Source: [Clostridium] leptum DSM 753 (GTDB lineage: Bacteria; Bacillota; Clostridia; Oscillospirales; Acutalibacteraceae). Taken from it: a stretch of 64,000 nucleotides of DNA. Positions 26,713 through 34,715 of this stretch are shown piece by piece; position 1 is the stretch's first letter, and each line of letters opens with the position of its first letter. The notes below the pieces were generated by a model, which was not told where the DNA came from, did no database searches, and saw only the letters and a program-made list of their open reading frames with translations. The translations under genes and the position numbers were made by a program. Location of the stretch: the NCBI GenBank assembly GCA_000154345.1, contig DS480343.1, positions 1 to 64,000 on the forward strand, read 5' to 3'.

Positions 26713-27330
26713 ATGACAATTCAAGATGCGAAGAAATGGATCGCTGTCATAAATGATAATGTTTTGGAGAACAAGGCTTATTTAGGGGAACTAGATTCTC
26801 TCATGGGAGATGGGGATTTAGGCCTGACAATGACAAAGGGATTTGCGGCGGCCAAAGAATACGCTGACCAATCAGAAGAAACAGATATCGGAAAATTTTT
26901 TATACGGGTTGGAATGGCCTTTTTAAAAGCTGTCCCGTCTACAATGGGCACCTTAATCGCGTCAGCGTTTATAGCGGCAGGGAAGGCGGTGGTATCATCA
27001 ACGGAATTGACCGAAAAAAACTTTTGCACGTTTACCAAAGGCTTTTGCGACGGCGTGATGGACAGAGGCCATTGTAAACCTGGGGATAGAACGATAGTAG
27101 ATGTTCTATATGCCGCCAGCGAAGCTGCGGAAAAAGCAGCCATTGAGGCGAAAAGTATTCAGGAAATCATTTCCGCTGTTAATCAAGCGTCACAAGAAGC
27201 ATTGGAAAAGACAAAAACGATGTTTCCCACGACAGGAAAAGCTCTGTATCATTCTGATAAAGCAATTGGAAAACCAGATCAAGGTGCGGTAGTTGGTATG
27301 ATTATTTATAAAAGTTTGAGCCAGGTCTGA
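26713..27330 (+). CDS. dhaL: DhaL-like nucleotide-binding subunit of a DhaK/DhaL kinase
   Basis: The all-helical 205-residue protein carries the Mg-ADP-binding Asp cluster in DSLMGDGDLG (usually ...GDGDHG, here Leu for His), the SMGTLIASAF-like loop (PSTMGTLIASAF) and GHCKPGDRTIVDVLYAA. It lies 15 bp after dhaK with AGGAGG before the ATG. It is the last gene of the operon and is followed by a terminator. Confidence 0.88.
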   Translation: MTIQDAKKWIAVINDNVLENKAYLGELDSLMGDGDLGLTMTKGFAAAKEYADQSEETDIGKFFIRVGMAFLKAVPSTMGTLIASAFIAAGKAVVSSTELTEKNFCTFTKGFCDGVMDRGHCKPGDRTIVDVLYAASEAAEKAAIEAKSIQEIISAVNQASQEALEKTKTMFPTTGKALYHSDKAIGKPDQGAVVGMIIYKSLSQV

Positions 27331-27360
27331 TACGGGTTGCAGAACAAAAAAGTGTACAGC

Positions 27361-27410
27361 GGCCGGAATTTGGAACTCAAAAGTGAGACAATCCAGGTTC
27401 CGGCCTTTTT
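27361..27410 (+). terminator. Terminator of the dhaKL operon
   Basis: GGCCGGAA (27361-27368) pairs with TTCCGGCC (27398-27405), followed by TTTTT. The long loop (about 29 bases) contains further pairing. The same sequence begins repeat copy B. Confidence 0.6.
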
Positions 27411-27640
27411 CTGTGTTATAAGCCCAGCGTTTAAGCCGTTTTTCGAGGTTTACCTCTTTTTATAGAAATGAGACACTAGAAAGCAAAAAACAGAAAAATA
27501 GGTTGTAAAAACAATCAAATGTATCTATTCTGAACTGGGGCTTCTCATTTTGTTGAAGGTTTCTTCTGATCTTGGGTTAATAAATTTATTCCAAACGGTA
27601 TTAGGCCAGTGGACAACAATTTCGTCACTCCCTCCCAAAG
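27364..27640 (+). repeat. Terminator-rich intergenic repeat, copy B (3' truncated)
   Basis: It matches copies C, D and E from the GGAATTTGGAACTCAAAA region through the CCAAACGGTATTAGGCCAG segment and stops at CACTCCCTCCCA. The later hairpins of copies A and E are missing. Just after it, AAACCGCA (27643-27650) and TGCGGTTT (27663-27670) form another small hairpin. Confidence 0.8.
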
Positions 27641-27740
27641 AAAAACCGCATGGTTAAGCCGTTGCGGTTTGTTCTTTGTTAAATGAGCAAAAAATAGCAA
27701 TAAATAATGTGTTTTAAATTGATTATGCAAGTCAAAACTA

Positions 27741-27774
27741 AAAATCCCTCCCTACTTTTCTGGTAGGGAGGGAA
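27741..27774 (-). terminator. Terminator of the small minus-strand gene
   Basis: TCCCTCCCTAC (27745-27755) and GTAGGGAGGGA (27763-27773) form a perfect 11-bp stem; on the minus strand it ends in TTTTT. It starts four bases after the stop of the small ORF at 27778. Confidence 0.75.
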
Positions 27775-27777
27775 AAT

Positions 27778-27942
27778 TTATATTTTTTTGCGCCTAACTT
27801 TAACATGGCGCTTGTTCACAGATCTGTCCATCTTTTTGAGGATTTCCTGTATGATGAAATAGGTCATTTCCTGGTTAAGAATCAGGGTGTTAAGGTTTTC
27901 GTTGATACATTCTAAGTACATTAACGATTTCTTTGTTTTCAT
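27778..27942 (-). CDS. Small protein, possibly Spo0E-like
   Basis: A 54-residue ORF with AAAGGAGACAGAGTT before the ATG and its own terminator, so it is likely a real gene. The pattern LECINENLNTLI, 11 residues, then EILKKMDRSV resembles the two-helix Spo0E phosphatases (IEKLREKLNELI, about 11 residues, EISQKLDKLI). The key SQELD motif is changed to LKKMD, so phosphatase activity is doubtful. Spo0E proteins dephosphorylate Spo0A and delay sporulation. A longer frame up to 28008 exists but lacks a ribosome-binding site. The C-terminus is strongly basic (KRHVKVRRKKI). Confidence 0.55.
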   Translation of the reverse strand: MKTKKSLMYLECINENLNTLILNQEMTYFIIQEILKKMDRSVNKRHVKVRRKKI

Positions 27943-28234
27943 AACTCTGTCTCCTTTCATCAATACCTTACTATTGGCACATGCCTTTGTACTCAGGCAA
28001 GAGGACACTAAGTGATAAAAAGAGACTTGCGGTTCACGAGAGTTTTATTGCATACCTTTTTAAACATGTTTATTTGTCATAAAGGAATACTATATATTGT
28101 AATAACTTTTAGTTTGTACACTAAATATTATACACAAAAATCTGTTTATTAAAGTATACCATTTTGTTGAAAAAGAATCAATAGTAAAAAGCTCTCCATA
28201 CCGAAAACGGGAAGGAGGGCGGAGTGAACAGAGG

Positions 28235-28652
28235 TCAAAATTTGGAACTCAAAAATGAGGCATCCAGATTCCGGCCTCTTTTTCTATGCTATAGCCTCCG
28301 CGTTCAAGCCATTTCTCGAGGTTTATCCTTTTTATAGAAATGGGAATCAAAAAGCCAAAAAACAGAAAAACGGGTTGTAAAAACAATCAAATGCATCTAT
28401 TCTGAACCAGGGATTCTCATTTTGTTTAGTGTTCCTTTTGATTTTGGGTTCATAAATTCCTTCCAAACGGCATTAGACAAGCGGACAACAATTTCGACAC
28501 AGCTACACAAGAAGGGGTGACGAAATAGATGTCACCCCGATTTTTTTCAGTATTCATGCGGGTTTTCGGGCTTTTTAGGGCCGATTTTTCAAAATCGCCC
28601 CACCGTGGATGTCCAACCCCCCAAAGAGCAAAAAACCGCTTTCCTAATAAAA
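28235..28652 (+). repeat. Terminator-rich intergenic repeat, copy C, interrupted by the IS
   Basis: It aligns with copies A, B, D and E. It lacks the AGGCTGAGCC hairpin but keeps the GGGTGAC...GTCACCC hairpin and the GGGCCGATTTT hairpin. It ends in the left arm of the abrB terminator (AAAAAACCGCTTTCC), where the IS3-family element is inserted; the right arm resumes at about 29952. Confidence 0.85.
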
Positions 28653-28711
28653 TGAACTGCACCCTATTTGTTAGACAGTATGATATACTGAATAACAAGT
28701 GGGGTGATTTT

Positions 28712-29062
28712 ATGACCAAAGGAATAGGGAACAAACGATATACACCAGAATTCAAAAAGATCGTGGTGGAGACCATGCGAGAGGAGGGACTAAGTTATAA
28801 GGAAACGAGACTTCGTTTTGATATTGCAGGAGAAGACCGTGTGAGAAATTGGGAGCGAATCTACTTGGAGGAAGGGCCGGAAGGATTGGCTGTTGAGCGG
28901 CGAGGACGCAAGATCACTGGCCGCCCACGCAAGCTTCCCCAATCGACCGAAGAAGATCTCATTGCAGAAAATCAGCGGTTGCGTGCAGAGGTAGCCTACC
29001 TAAAAAATTTGCAAGCCTTGGTTTTGGAGCGAGAGCGACGCCAGCAGAAAAAACGCTGGTAG
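28712..29062 (+). CDS. IS3-family OrfA (HTH transposase subunit)
   Basis: 116 residues: an N-terminal helix-turn-helix (RYTPEFKKIVVETMREEGLS ... RVRNWERIY) and a C-terminal leucine-zipper-like coiled coil (EDLIAENQRLRAEVAYLKNL). It ends in a run of six A (29048-29053), the usual place for a programmed -1 shift into orfB. Confidence 0.92.
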   Translation: MTKGIGNKRYTPEFKKIVVETMREEGLSYKETRLRFDIAGEDRVRNWERIYLEEGPEGLAVERRGRKITGRPRKLPQSTEEDLIAENQRLRAEVAYLKNLQALVLERERRQQKKRW

Positions 29063-29901
29063 TCCAAAATCTAAGGCGAGAATTTGCATTGTCCCTTTTG
29101 CTTGAAATCGCTCAGCTGCCCCGTGCATCTTTCTATTACCACCTAAAGCAAATGAAGCGTGCTGACAAATATGAGACAGCAAAAGCAGAAATTACCGCTA
29201 TTTACCACGAGAACAAGGGTAGATATGGATATCGCCGCATTACCGAGGAACTACGGAACCGAAAAATTCATCTGAATCACAAGACCGTTCAGCGTTTAAT
29301 GAAACAGCTGGGACTTGTTTGCCGTGTCCGAATGAAGAAATATCGTTCTTACAAAGGCGAAGTTGGAACGATTGCTCCCAATCTTCTGCAACGGAACTTT
29401 TATGCTGACAAGCCAAATCAGAAGTGGGTCACGGATGTAACCGAGTTCAGCCTGTTTGGAGATAAACTGTATCTTTCGCCCATTCTTGATTTGTATAGTA
29501 GTGATCTGGTCAGCTATACTATCTCAGACAGGCCTGTTTTGAGTATGGTGACCTCTATGCTGGACAAAGCATTTGAACAAATTCCTGATGGCACCAATTT
29601 GATTCTTCACTCAGACCAAGGCTGGCAGTACCAGCACAAGCAATACCAACAAATCCTCAAAAACAAGGGTGTCCAGCAGAGCATGAGCCGCAAGGGAAAC
29701 TGTCTGGACAATGCAGTGATTGAAAACTTCTTTGGCCTGTTGAAAAGCGAGCTGTTCTACCTGCAAGAATTTAAGTCTATGGAACACTTCAGACAAGAAC
29801 TAATTGAATATTTGGATTACTACAATAACAGACGAATCAAGGCAAAATTAAAAGGCTTGCCGCCTGCGATTCACAGACAACAAGCCCTTTCGGCTGCTTA
29901 A
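29047..29901 (+). CDS. IS3-family OrfB (DDE integrase catalytic region)
   Basis: In the -1 frame relative to orfA, the sequence runs open from the A-rich slip site through LVVQNLRREFALSLLLE into an HTH_21 segment (NKGRYGYRRITEEL) and an rve/RNase H-fold catalytic domain. The DDE residues lie in WVTDVTEF, LHSDQGWQY and NAVIENFFGLLKSE. A TTG at 29089 could give a separate product. It appears intact, so the element may still be active. Confidence 0.92.
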   Translation, partial: EKTLVVQNLRREFALSLLLEIAQLPRASFYYHLKQMKRADKYETAKAEITAIYHENKGRYGYRRITEELRNRKIHLNHKTVQRLMKQLGLVCRVRMKKYRSYKGEVGTIAPNLLQRNFYADKPNQKWVTDVTEFSLFGDKLYLSPILDLYSSDLVSYTISDRPVLSMVTSMLDKAFEQIPDGTNLILHSDQGWQYQHKQYQQILKNKGVQQSMSRKGNCLDNAVIENFFGLLKSELFYLQEFKSMEHFRQELIEYLDYYNNRRIKAKLKGLPPAIHRQQALSAA

Positions 29902-29974
29902 ACAGTTTTTAGCTAAATTTATTGTCTAACTTTTTGGGGTCACTTCAAAAATAGGGAAGCGGTTTTTTCATTTT

Positions 29975-30187
29975 TTAGACACCGGCAGAGAAATGATTTT
30001 CGATTGTCCGTTCGGGCTGTCCTGGGGTTTGACCGGCAGCCGGGACGGAAGAAACGATTAAGGAGCCATCCTTTTCTTCAATGGAAACAGATATTTTCCC
30101 TTTTTCCCAATTCAAGCGGTGGAGAAGTTCAGCGGGGAGAACAATTCTTCCCGGCCCGTCAATCGCGCGACAATACTACACAGCCAT
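29975..30187 (-). pseudogene. abrB-like gene with amber at codon 4
   Basis: The reverse strand from ATG 30187 reads MAV, stop, then YCRAIDGPGRIVLPAELLHR and NWEKGKISVSIEEKDGSLIV, an AbrB/SpoVT-type protein. Codon 4 is TAG where the copy at 1-46 has CAG. Near the 3' end a second frame gives QSKIISLPVSKK and stop, matching the remnant at 17577, so there may also be a frameshift. Its terminator is split by the IS. GGAGG precedes the ATG. It is probably inactive unless it restarts downstream. Confidence 0.75.
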
Positions 30188-30354
30188 TACCTCCAGAAGA
30201 TTAAATTTTCAATTCCCGTCTGGTTTGTTTCAGCGGTTCCTAGATAGATTGTAAAGCCCGGCTTCACCGGGCCAGTTTAACAGCCTAAAGGTACATGGGA
30301 GATGTGCGCCCTTTTTTAGAAGCGCCCCGGCAAAGAAGCCGGGGCGCTTTTTCC
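30188..30354 (+). ncRNA. Candidate structured RNA or abrB leader, copy 2
   Basis: About 94% identical by eye to 47-213. The GCCCGG-CTTCA-CCGGGC hairpin and the terminator stem are preserved; the terminator stem is longer here (AGCGCCCCGGC/GCCGGGGCGCT). Most changes lie in loops or in the promoter-like region (TTGTTT / ATTGTA). Confidence 0.35.
30321..30352 (+). terminator. Intrinsic terminator, copy 2
   Basis: AGCGCCCCGGC (30321-30331) and GCCGGGGCGCT (30338-30348) form a perfect 11-bp stem around AAAGAA, followed by a T-run. Confidence 0.75.
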
Positions 30355-30428
30355 GTTCTTGATTCTTGGAATTAGTGATAGTTTAGCCAACATTATTGAG
30401 GTCTCATTTTAAAGCTATATTGTGAATG

Positions 30429-30705
30429 CTTTTTCTGTGTTAAAAGTCAGCGTTTAAGCCATTTTTCGAAGTTTATCTCTTTTTATAGAAATGAGACACC
30501 AGAAAGAAAAAACAGAAAAATAGATTGTAAAAACAATCAAATGTATCTATTCTGGACCCGGAATTCTCATTTTGTTGAGTGTTCCTTTTGATTTTGGATT
30601 AATAAATTTCTTCCAAACGATATTAGACAAGCGGACAACAATTTTGTCACAGTTTTTAGTATTCATGCGGACTTTTTGGGCTTTTAGAGCCATTTTTTAA
30701 GTGGT
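30429..30705 (+). repeat. Terminator-rich intergenic repeat, copy D (degenerate)
   Basis: It aligns with copy B/E from CTTTTTCTGTGTT through the TATTAGACAAGCGGACAACAA segment and then, with deletions, to the CATGCGGACTTTTTGGGC part. Its hairpins are mostly lost. Confidence 0.75.
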
Positions 30706-30732
30706 TATCCTATATATACAAAGGGAACAAAG

Positions 30733-30768
30733 AAAAGGGCCTCCTATTTTTAACAGGAGACCTTTTTT
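30733..30768. terminator. Probable bidirectional terminator
   Basis: AAAAGG-GC-CTCCT (30733-30745) pairs with AGGAG-A-CCTTTT (30755-30766), followed by more T. It lies about 190 bp past the 3' end of the minus-strand LacI gene. The stretch 30769-30957 between them shows no gene. Confidence 0.55.
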
Positions 30769-30957
30769 GATTTTTTATTTAAGAAACAATAGACTTGATG
30801 TTCAGCGAGCATTCGGAGGTTTTCCTCAATTGATGATAAAATTCGGCCTTGTTTGAATCAATTAACGCCCCAAAAGAGCATGGAGAAGTGCCTTCTTAAT
30901 CCGGGACAATTCCTCAACACAAATTAAAACATATGGAGCTGCCGCCGGTATCGCAAT

Positions 30958-31977
30958 TCAAAGATTACTGCGGAAAACAGCCCGGGGATTTATCAGGACC
31001 TGTGAGGTGTCTATACTACGATCAATGATATAGCGGTAACACTGCATAATCGCCTTGCGTCCCTGTTCACCTGGATGCTGATAGATAATAGCGTTGATGG
31101 TTCTGTTTTGGATATAAGGAATCATGGTATCGTACAAGTCTGTGGCGATTACCTTGATTTTGTGATCTACTTTTTCTTCTTTGAGAACATCACAAATTGT
31201 CAGAGAGTTACCTGTGGCAATATAAATTCCTTGTATATTAGGAATTTCTCTCAGGGCTTTTTTAGTTAATAAAGCAGCTACCTCCGGTTCATCGTGCGTC
31301 TCGTAGGTTTGCAGAAGATAATGGTCTTTTAGCAATTCGTTTTTAAAGCCGTCTACCTTTTCGCGGTGCTCCAAAATACTGAGATCTCCAATAAAGATCA
31401 CTAAATTAGATTCTGCTGGTGTGATATAACATAAGATCTCAGAGGCCAGGCGGCCGGCCATTTGAGCGTTGACACGCACACAGCCGACGCGGTCTTCAGG
31501 ATCGAAATCGTTGCCAACAAGAAATACAGGAATATTATGTGCTTTCAGCTTTTGCAGACAAGGCTTGCAGGCAGTTACAGAGGCCGGACATAGTATGACG
31601 GCCTCTACTTCCTTTTGAATAAGTTTATCAGAAATTTGGAATAACTCGTCAGTAGAATAAAGACTGGTGAATTGAATAAATTCGCCGGAAACATTATAAT
31701 CTCGCAAAGATTCTAATGCATCGTTCATTCCCCGGATAATGTCCCCATAGTACTGTTCCCAGGCTAAGGGATAGACGATGGCGATACGAATAGGCTTACG
31801 GGCAAGGCTTTGTGCCAATCGGTTTACATTGTAACCCATGGCTTCTGATGTACGAAAGATTTTATCTCTCATATCGGCGCTGATGCCTGGTTTGCCGGAG
31901 AGCGCTTTGCTGACGGTTCCGACAGAAATATTTAATTGATTTGCGATATCTTTTACTGTAACGCGCTTTGTGGCCAT
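30958..31977 (-). CDS. LacI-family transcriptional regulator
   Basis: 339 residues: N-terminal HTH (VTVKDIANQLNISVGTVSKALS), hinge helix (NRLAQSLARK), and a sugar-binding sensor domain of the type-I periplasmic-binding fold (EAVILCPASV, NLVIFIGDLS, GIYIATGNS). It is divergent from the GH36/transketolase operon. Three similar palindromes GGAAAnCGTnTTCC lie in the divergent region, so it probably autoregulates and represses that operon until an inducing sugar appears. Confidence 0.93.
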   Translation of the reverse strand: MATKRVTVKDIANQLNISVGTVSKALSGKPGISADMRDKIFRTSEAMGYNVNRLAQSLARKPIRIAIVYPLAWEQYYGDIIRGMNDALESLRDYNVSGEFIQFTSLYSTDELFQISDKLIQKEVEAVILCPASVTACKPCLQKLKAHNIPVFLVGNDFDPEDRVGCVRVNAQMAGRLASEILCYITPAESNLVIFIGDLSILEHREKVDGFKNELLKDHYLLQTYETHDEPEVAALLTKKALREIPNIQGIYIATGNSLTICDVLKEEKVDHKIKVIATDLYDTMIPYIQNRTINAIIYQHPGEQGRKAIMQCYRYIIDRSIDTSQVLINPRAVFRSNL

Positions 31978-32000
31978 GTTGCCCCCCTCTTATCGTTCAA

Positions 32001-32013
32001 GAATACGTTTTCC
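32001..32013. promoter_or_regulatory. Candidate LacI operator O1
   Basis: GAATACGTTTTCC is, on the other strand, GGAAAACGTATTC. It lies 24 bp from the start of the lacI-type gene and matches O3 at 32259. Confidence 0.6.
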
Positions 32014-32129
32014 TAAAGGTGCATTTTTTAATGTTAATATTATCATATATCTAGTGTTATTTGTCAATAGGTTAAATTTTACGAAAAATAATAGAAATTT
32101 CGTCAATATTAAAATGACTCCGCAAATAG

Positions 32130-32139
32130 AAAACGTTTT
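32130..32139. promoter_or_regulatory. Candidate LacI operator O2
   Basis: AAAACGTTTT is a perfect palindrome with the CG centre typical of LacI-family operators, between O1 and O3. It could support looping. Confidence 0.45.
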
Positions 32140-32227
32140 ATTTAATATATTGTAATATTTAGTTATATTTATTGAATTATATTTCTAATAAATATGAAAT
32201 TAAAACTAAAAAGTTGAGGAATGAGTA

Positions 32228-32256
32228 TTGACAATCTGTAAATACTAAGGTATACT
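32228..32256 (+). promoter_or_regulatory. Promoter of the GH36/transketolase operon
   Basis: TTGACA (32228-32233), 17 bp spacer, TATACT (32251-32256). The operator O3 begins three bases after the -10 box. Confidence 0.85.
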
Positions 32257-32258
32257 AT

Positions 32259-32272
32259 GGAAAGCGTATTCC
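32259..32272 (+). promoter_or_regulatory. Candidate LacI operator O3 at the transcription start
   Basis: GGAAAGCGTATTCC is a near-perfect palindrome covering the expected start site. Its position would block transcription when the repressor is bound. Confidence 0.7.
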
Positions 32273-32400
32273 AAGGTATGTTGACTGATTACGGTAAGCC
32301 GCGAAAAGTTTTCCTGGAGTTTTCAAGACTTTTTTGACAGATACGGTAGCTCAGGGGAAAAATAAATCCCTGTGATATAAACAAAAGGAGGAATCATCAA

Positions 32401-33756
32401 GTGAAAAATGTAAGAAAAATTTTATGCGCGATGCTGGCGGCATTGGTGGCGGTGTCTGCGACGGCGTGCAGCGGTGACGGCGGAAACGGCGGTACGGCCT
32501 CGACCGATTCAGCGGCTTCTGGAGAAACCAGCAGCGCTGCGGCGGAGAGTGAGCCGGTATCTATCGAACTCTGGTTCCAGGGAGCCAAAGAAGATGGTTT
32601 TCTTTACGAAACTGCGGTAAAGGCCTTAGAAGAATATCAAAAAGTTAATCCAAATTTTGAAGTGAGTATCATGCCTGGAGGGGAAGCTGATGTTTATTTA
32701 CAGAAGGTTTTGATGGCTGCGGCTTCCGACGATCTACCGGAGGTGTTCAGTGCCACCGCTTTTAATATGACAGGAATTCCGGAAACCGGTGTTCTGACAG
32801 ACCTCACTGAAGCGATTGACTCTGACTCTGAGTGGAGTGCCCGCTTTACCGATGAAGCCTGGGAAAAGCACTTCCAGTTTACTGACGGCAAAAAGTACGG
32901 CGTTCCGACCCAGAGTGAAATTCAGGGCTGGTTCCTGAATAAGAGATTGTTTGATGAGCAGAATCTGGAAATCCCTGTGACCTATGAAGAGTGGCTGACC
33001 TGTATTGATAAGTTTAACGAGGCTGGTATTCAGCCCATCGCTTATGGCGCGGTGGATGCTTACAGCCGTTGGGGCTTTGACATCTGGTTCTGGCGTTACG
33101 GCTTTGGCGACAATATGGACAAGATTTTGAGCAAGGAAATGAAGTTTGCTGATTTTGCCTTGCCTGTCTATCAGAAAATCGATGAAATGGCGAAACATAA
33201 TGCTTTCCCCGAAAATGTGAGCACTGCTACCTGCAGCGAGGCCATCGAACTGTTTAGCGCTGGCCAGGCCGCGATGGTCACTACGGGAAGCTGGGAACTG
33301 GAAAACCTACTGAAGTCTCCTGAGGTAGACAACTTTGTATTCAGCTGGGGTCCGGAATTCTCCGACAGTGAATACGATCAGAAAGTCGGCACCAAGGCGA
33401 CCGCATGGGCCTATTGGGCTGGTAAAAAGGCGTCTGAAAGCGATGCGAAGCTGGCGGCTGTAACCGAGTATCTGAAGATGATGTCTGACCCGGTGGTGGT
33501 AACTTATTTAACAGAGGAGAAAAATATTATTACTGCCTGTCAGTATGATGGCGACACCTCCGAATTGCCCGGCCTGATGCAGTCTTTGCTGGAAAAGAAA
33601 GATGACGAATATGCTTCCGGCGGTGAAATCTCCGGATTTATTGATCCTTCCTTTGAAAGCGCTTATTGGAACAGCGTGTCTGCTGTGATTACGCAGACGG
33701 CGACTCCCGAGGAGGCCGTGCAGCAGTTGGATGACGCTATGGCGATGCTGTCCTGA
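32401..33756 (+). CDS. ABC sugar transporter substrate-binding lipoprotein
   Basis: GTG start at 32401 with AAAGGAGG upstream. A lipoprotein signal peptide (lipobox VSATAC) and a Gly/Ser/Ala linker precede a family-1 solute-binding domain of 451 residues in all (ELWFQGAKEDGFLYETAVKA; GSWELENLL; aromatic YSRWGFDIWFWRYGF). It is the first gene of the operon and is followed by a strong hairpin. The ligand is probably an alpha-galactoside-like oligosaccharide, judging by the GH36 gene downstream. Confidence 0.92.
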   Translation: MKNVRKILCAMLAALVAVSATACSGDGGNGGTASTDSAASGETSSAAAESEPVSIELWFQGAKEDGFLYETAVKALEEYQKVNPNFEVSIMPGGEADVYLQKVLMAAASDDLPEVFSATAFNMTGIPETGVLTDLTEAIDSDSEWSARFTDEAWEKHFQFTDGKKYGVPTQSEIQGWFLNKRLFDEQNLEIPVTYEEWLTCIDKFNEAGIQPIAYGAVDAYSRWGFDIWFWRYGFGDNMDKILSKEMKFADFALPVYQKIDEMAKHNAFPENVSTATCSEAIELFSAGQAAMVTTGSWELENLLKSPEVDNFVFSWGPEFSDSEYDQKVGTKATAWAYWAGKKASESDAKLAAVTEYLKMMSDPVVVTYLTEEKNIITACQYDGDTSELPGLMQSLLEKKDDEYASGGEISGFIDPSFESAYWNSVSAVITQTATPEEAVQQLDDAMAMLS

Positions 33757-33780
33757 CGATTTAGAACAAACGAGTGACGA

Positions 33781-33822
33781 GGGTGGATATCTGAAGCCTG
33801 GCGGCATTTCAGATATCCACCC
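33781..33822 (+). promoter_or_regulatory. Strong intercistronic hairpin after the binding-protein gene
   Basis: A perfect 15-bp stem (33781-33795 with 33808-33822) around a 12-base loop, not followed by a T-run. It probably protects the binding-protein mRNA and lowers permease expression. Confidence 0.7.
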
Positions 33823-33839
33823 TGTTTGGAGGGAGTTTT

Positions 33840-34715
33840 ATGCATCTGGTTTACAATAGAAAGAAATTTTTCGGCTTTACCACGCCGATGCTTTTCTTTT
33901 ATATTGTTTTCATGTTTCTTCCCATTGGCGTGGCGGTTTACTACAGCCTGACTAATTACCGGGGCGCCGGCGGATATGACTTTGTGGGGATGGCGAACTA
34001 TTCCCGGCTGGTGGGCGATAAATTATTTTGGCTATCATTGGGAAACACATTGAAAATTACCATAACCACATTAGTAATTCTGATTCCCCTGTCCTTCCTC
34101 CTGGCTTGGGTCTTAAAGGAAGAAAAGCGGGGAAACAATATTTTTAAGACCATTTTCTTTACCTCCTACTGTGTAGGCGGCATTATCGTCGGTTTAGTTT
34201 GGACATTTATTTTAGATCCCTCCAAGGGATTGGTTAACAATTTTTTGCGTTCTGTTGGAATGGAGGCACTAGCGCTAGACTGGATTGGCGGCCGGACCTT
34301 AACGCCCTATATGGTTGGAATTATTACCACCTGGAGCGGCCTGGGATTTTGCATCCTGCTTTGGACTAACGGTATTAAGCAGATTCCTGGCGAGGTGCTG
34401 GAAGCCAGCATTGTGGACGGTGCAAATAAATGGCAGCAAGTTCGAATGGTGACCCTGCCTCTTCTTAAAGAAACCTTCAAAATGATTTTTGTGATGCAGT
34501 TTACCGGTGCCCTAAAGGTATTTGAATCGGTATATTCCCTCACCGGAGGCGGACCCAATCACCTTTCAGAAACCATGGTTTCCTATATGTACAACACCAC
34601 TTTTGGCTCAAGACTGTTCAGCTACGGTATGGCGATTTCGGTGGCGGAGTTTGTTTTGGCAATTACTGTAAGCCTGCTGTTTATGTATTTTACTAGAAAA
34701 GAGGTGACAGATTGA
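33840..34715 (+). CDS. ABC sugar permease, MalF/UgpA type
   Basis: 291 residues, six predicted helices, EAA loop LEASIVDGANKWQQVRMVTLP and FESVYSLTGGGPN, a conserved motif of this permease group. GGAGGG precedes the ATG. It overlaps the next gene by one base (TGATG). Confidence 0.92.
   Translation: MHLVYNRKKFFGFTTPMLFFYIVFMFLPIGVAVYYSLTNYRGAGGYDFVGMANYSRLVGDKLFWLSLGNTLKITITTLVILIPLSFLLAWVLKEEKRGNNIFKTIFFTSYCVGGIIVGLVWTFILDPSKGLVNNFLRSVGMEALALDWIGGRTLTPYMVGIITTWSGLGFCILLWTNGIKQIPGEVLEASIVDGANKWQQVRMVTLPLLKETFKMIFVMQFTGALKVFESVYSLTGGGPNHLSETMVSYMYNTTFGSRLFSYGMAISVAEFVLAITVSLLFMYFTRKEVTD

Larger units (their letters stand above)
28653..29947 (+). mobile_element. IS3-family insertion sequence, complete
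   Basis: The element is 1295 bp with imperfect terminal inverted repeats: left TGAACTGCACCCTATTTGTT and the reverse complement of the right end TGAAGTGACCCCAAAAAGTT, both continuing AGACA. AAAA flanks both sides (28649-28652 and 29948-29951), consistent with a 3-4 bp target duplication. It carries orfA and orfB in overlapping frames. Removing it restores the hairpin AAACCGCTTTCC...GGGAAGCGGTTT, so it sits in the loop of the abrB terminator. Confidence 0.92.

Noticed and set aside
27361..30800. CRISPR array in the repeat-rich island
   Set aside because: Repeats are long (about 250-480 bp), few and irregularly spaced, with no short regular repeat-spacer pattern and no cas genes.
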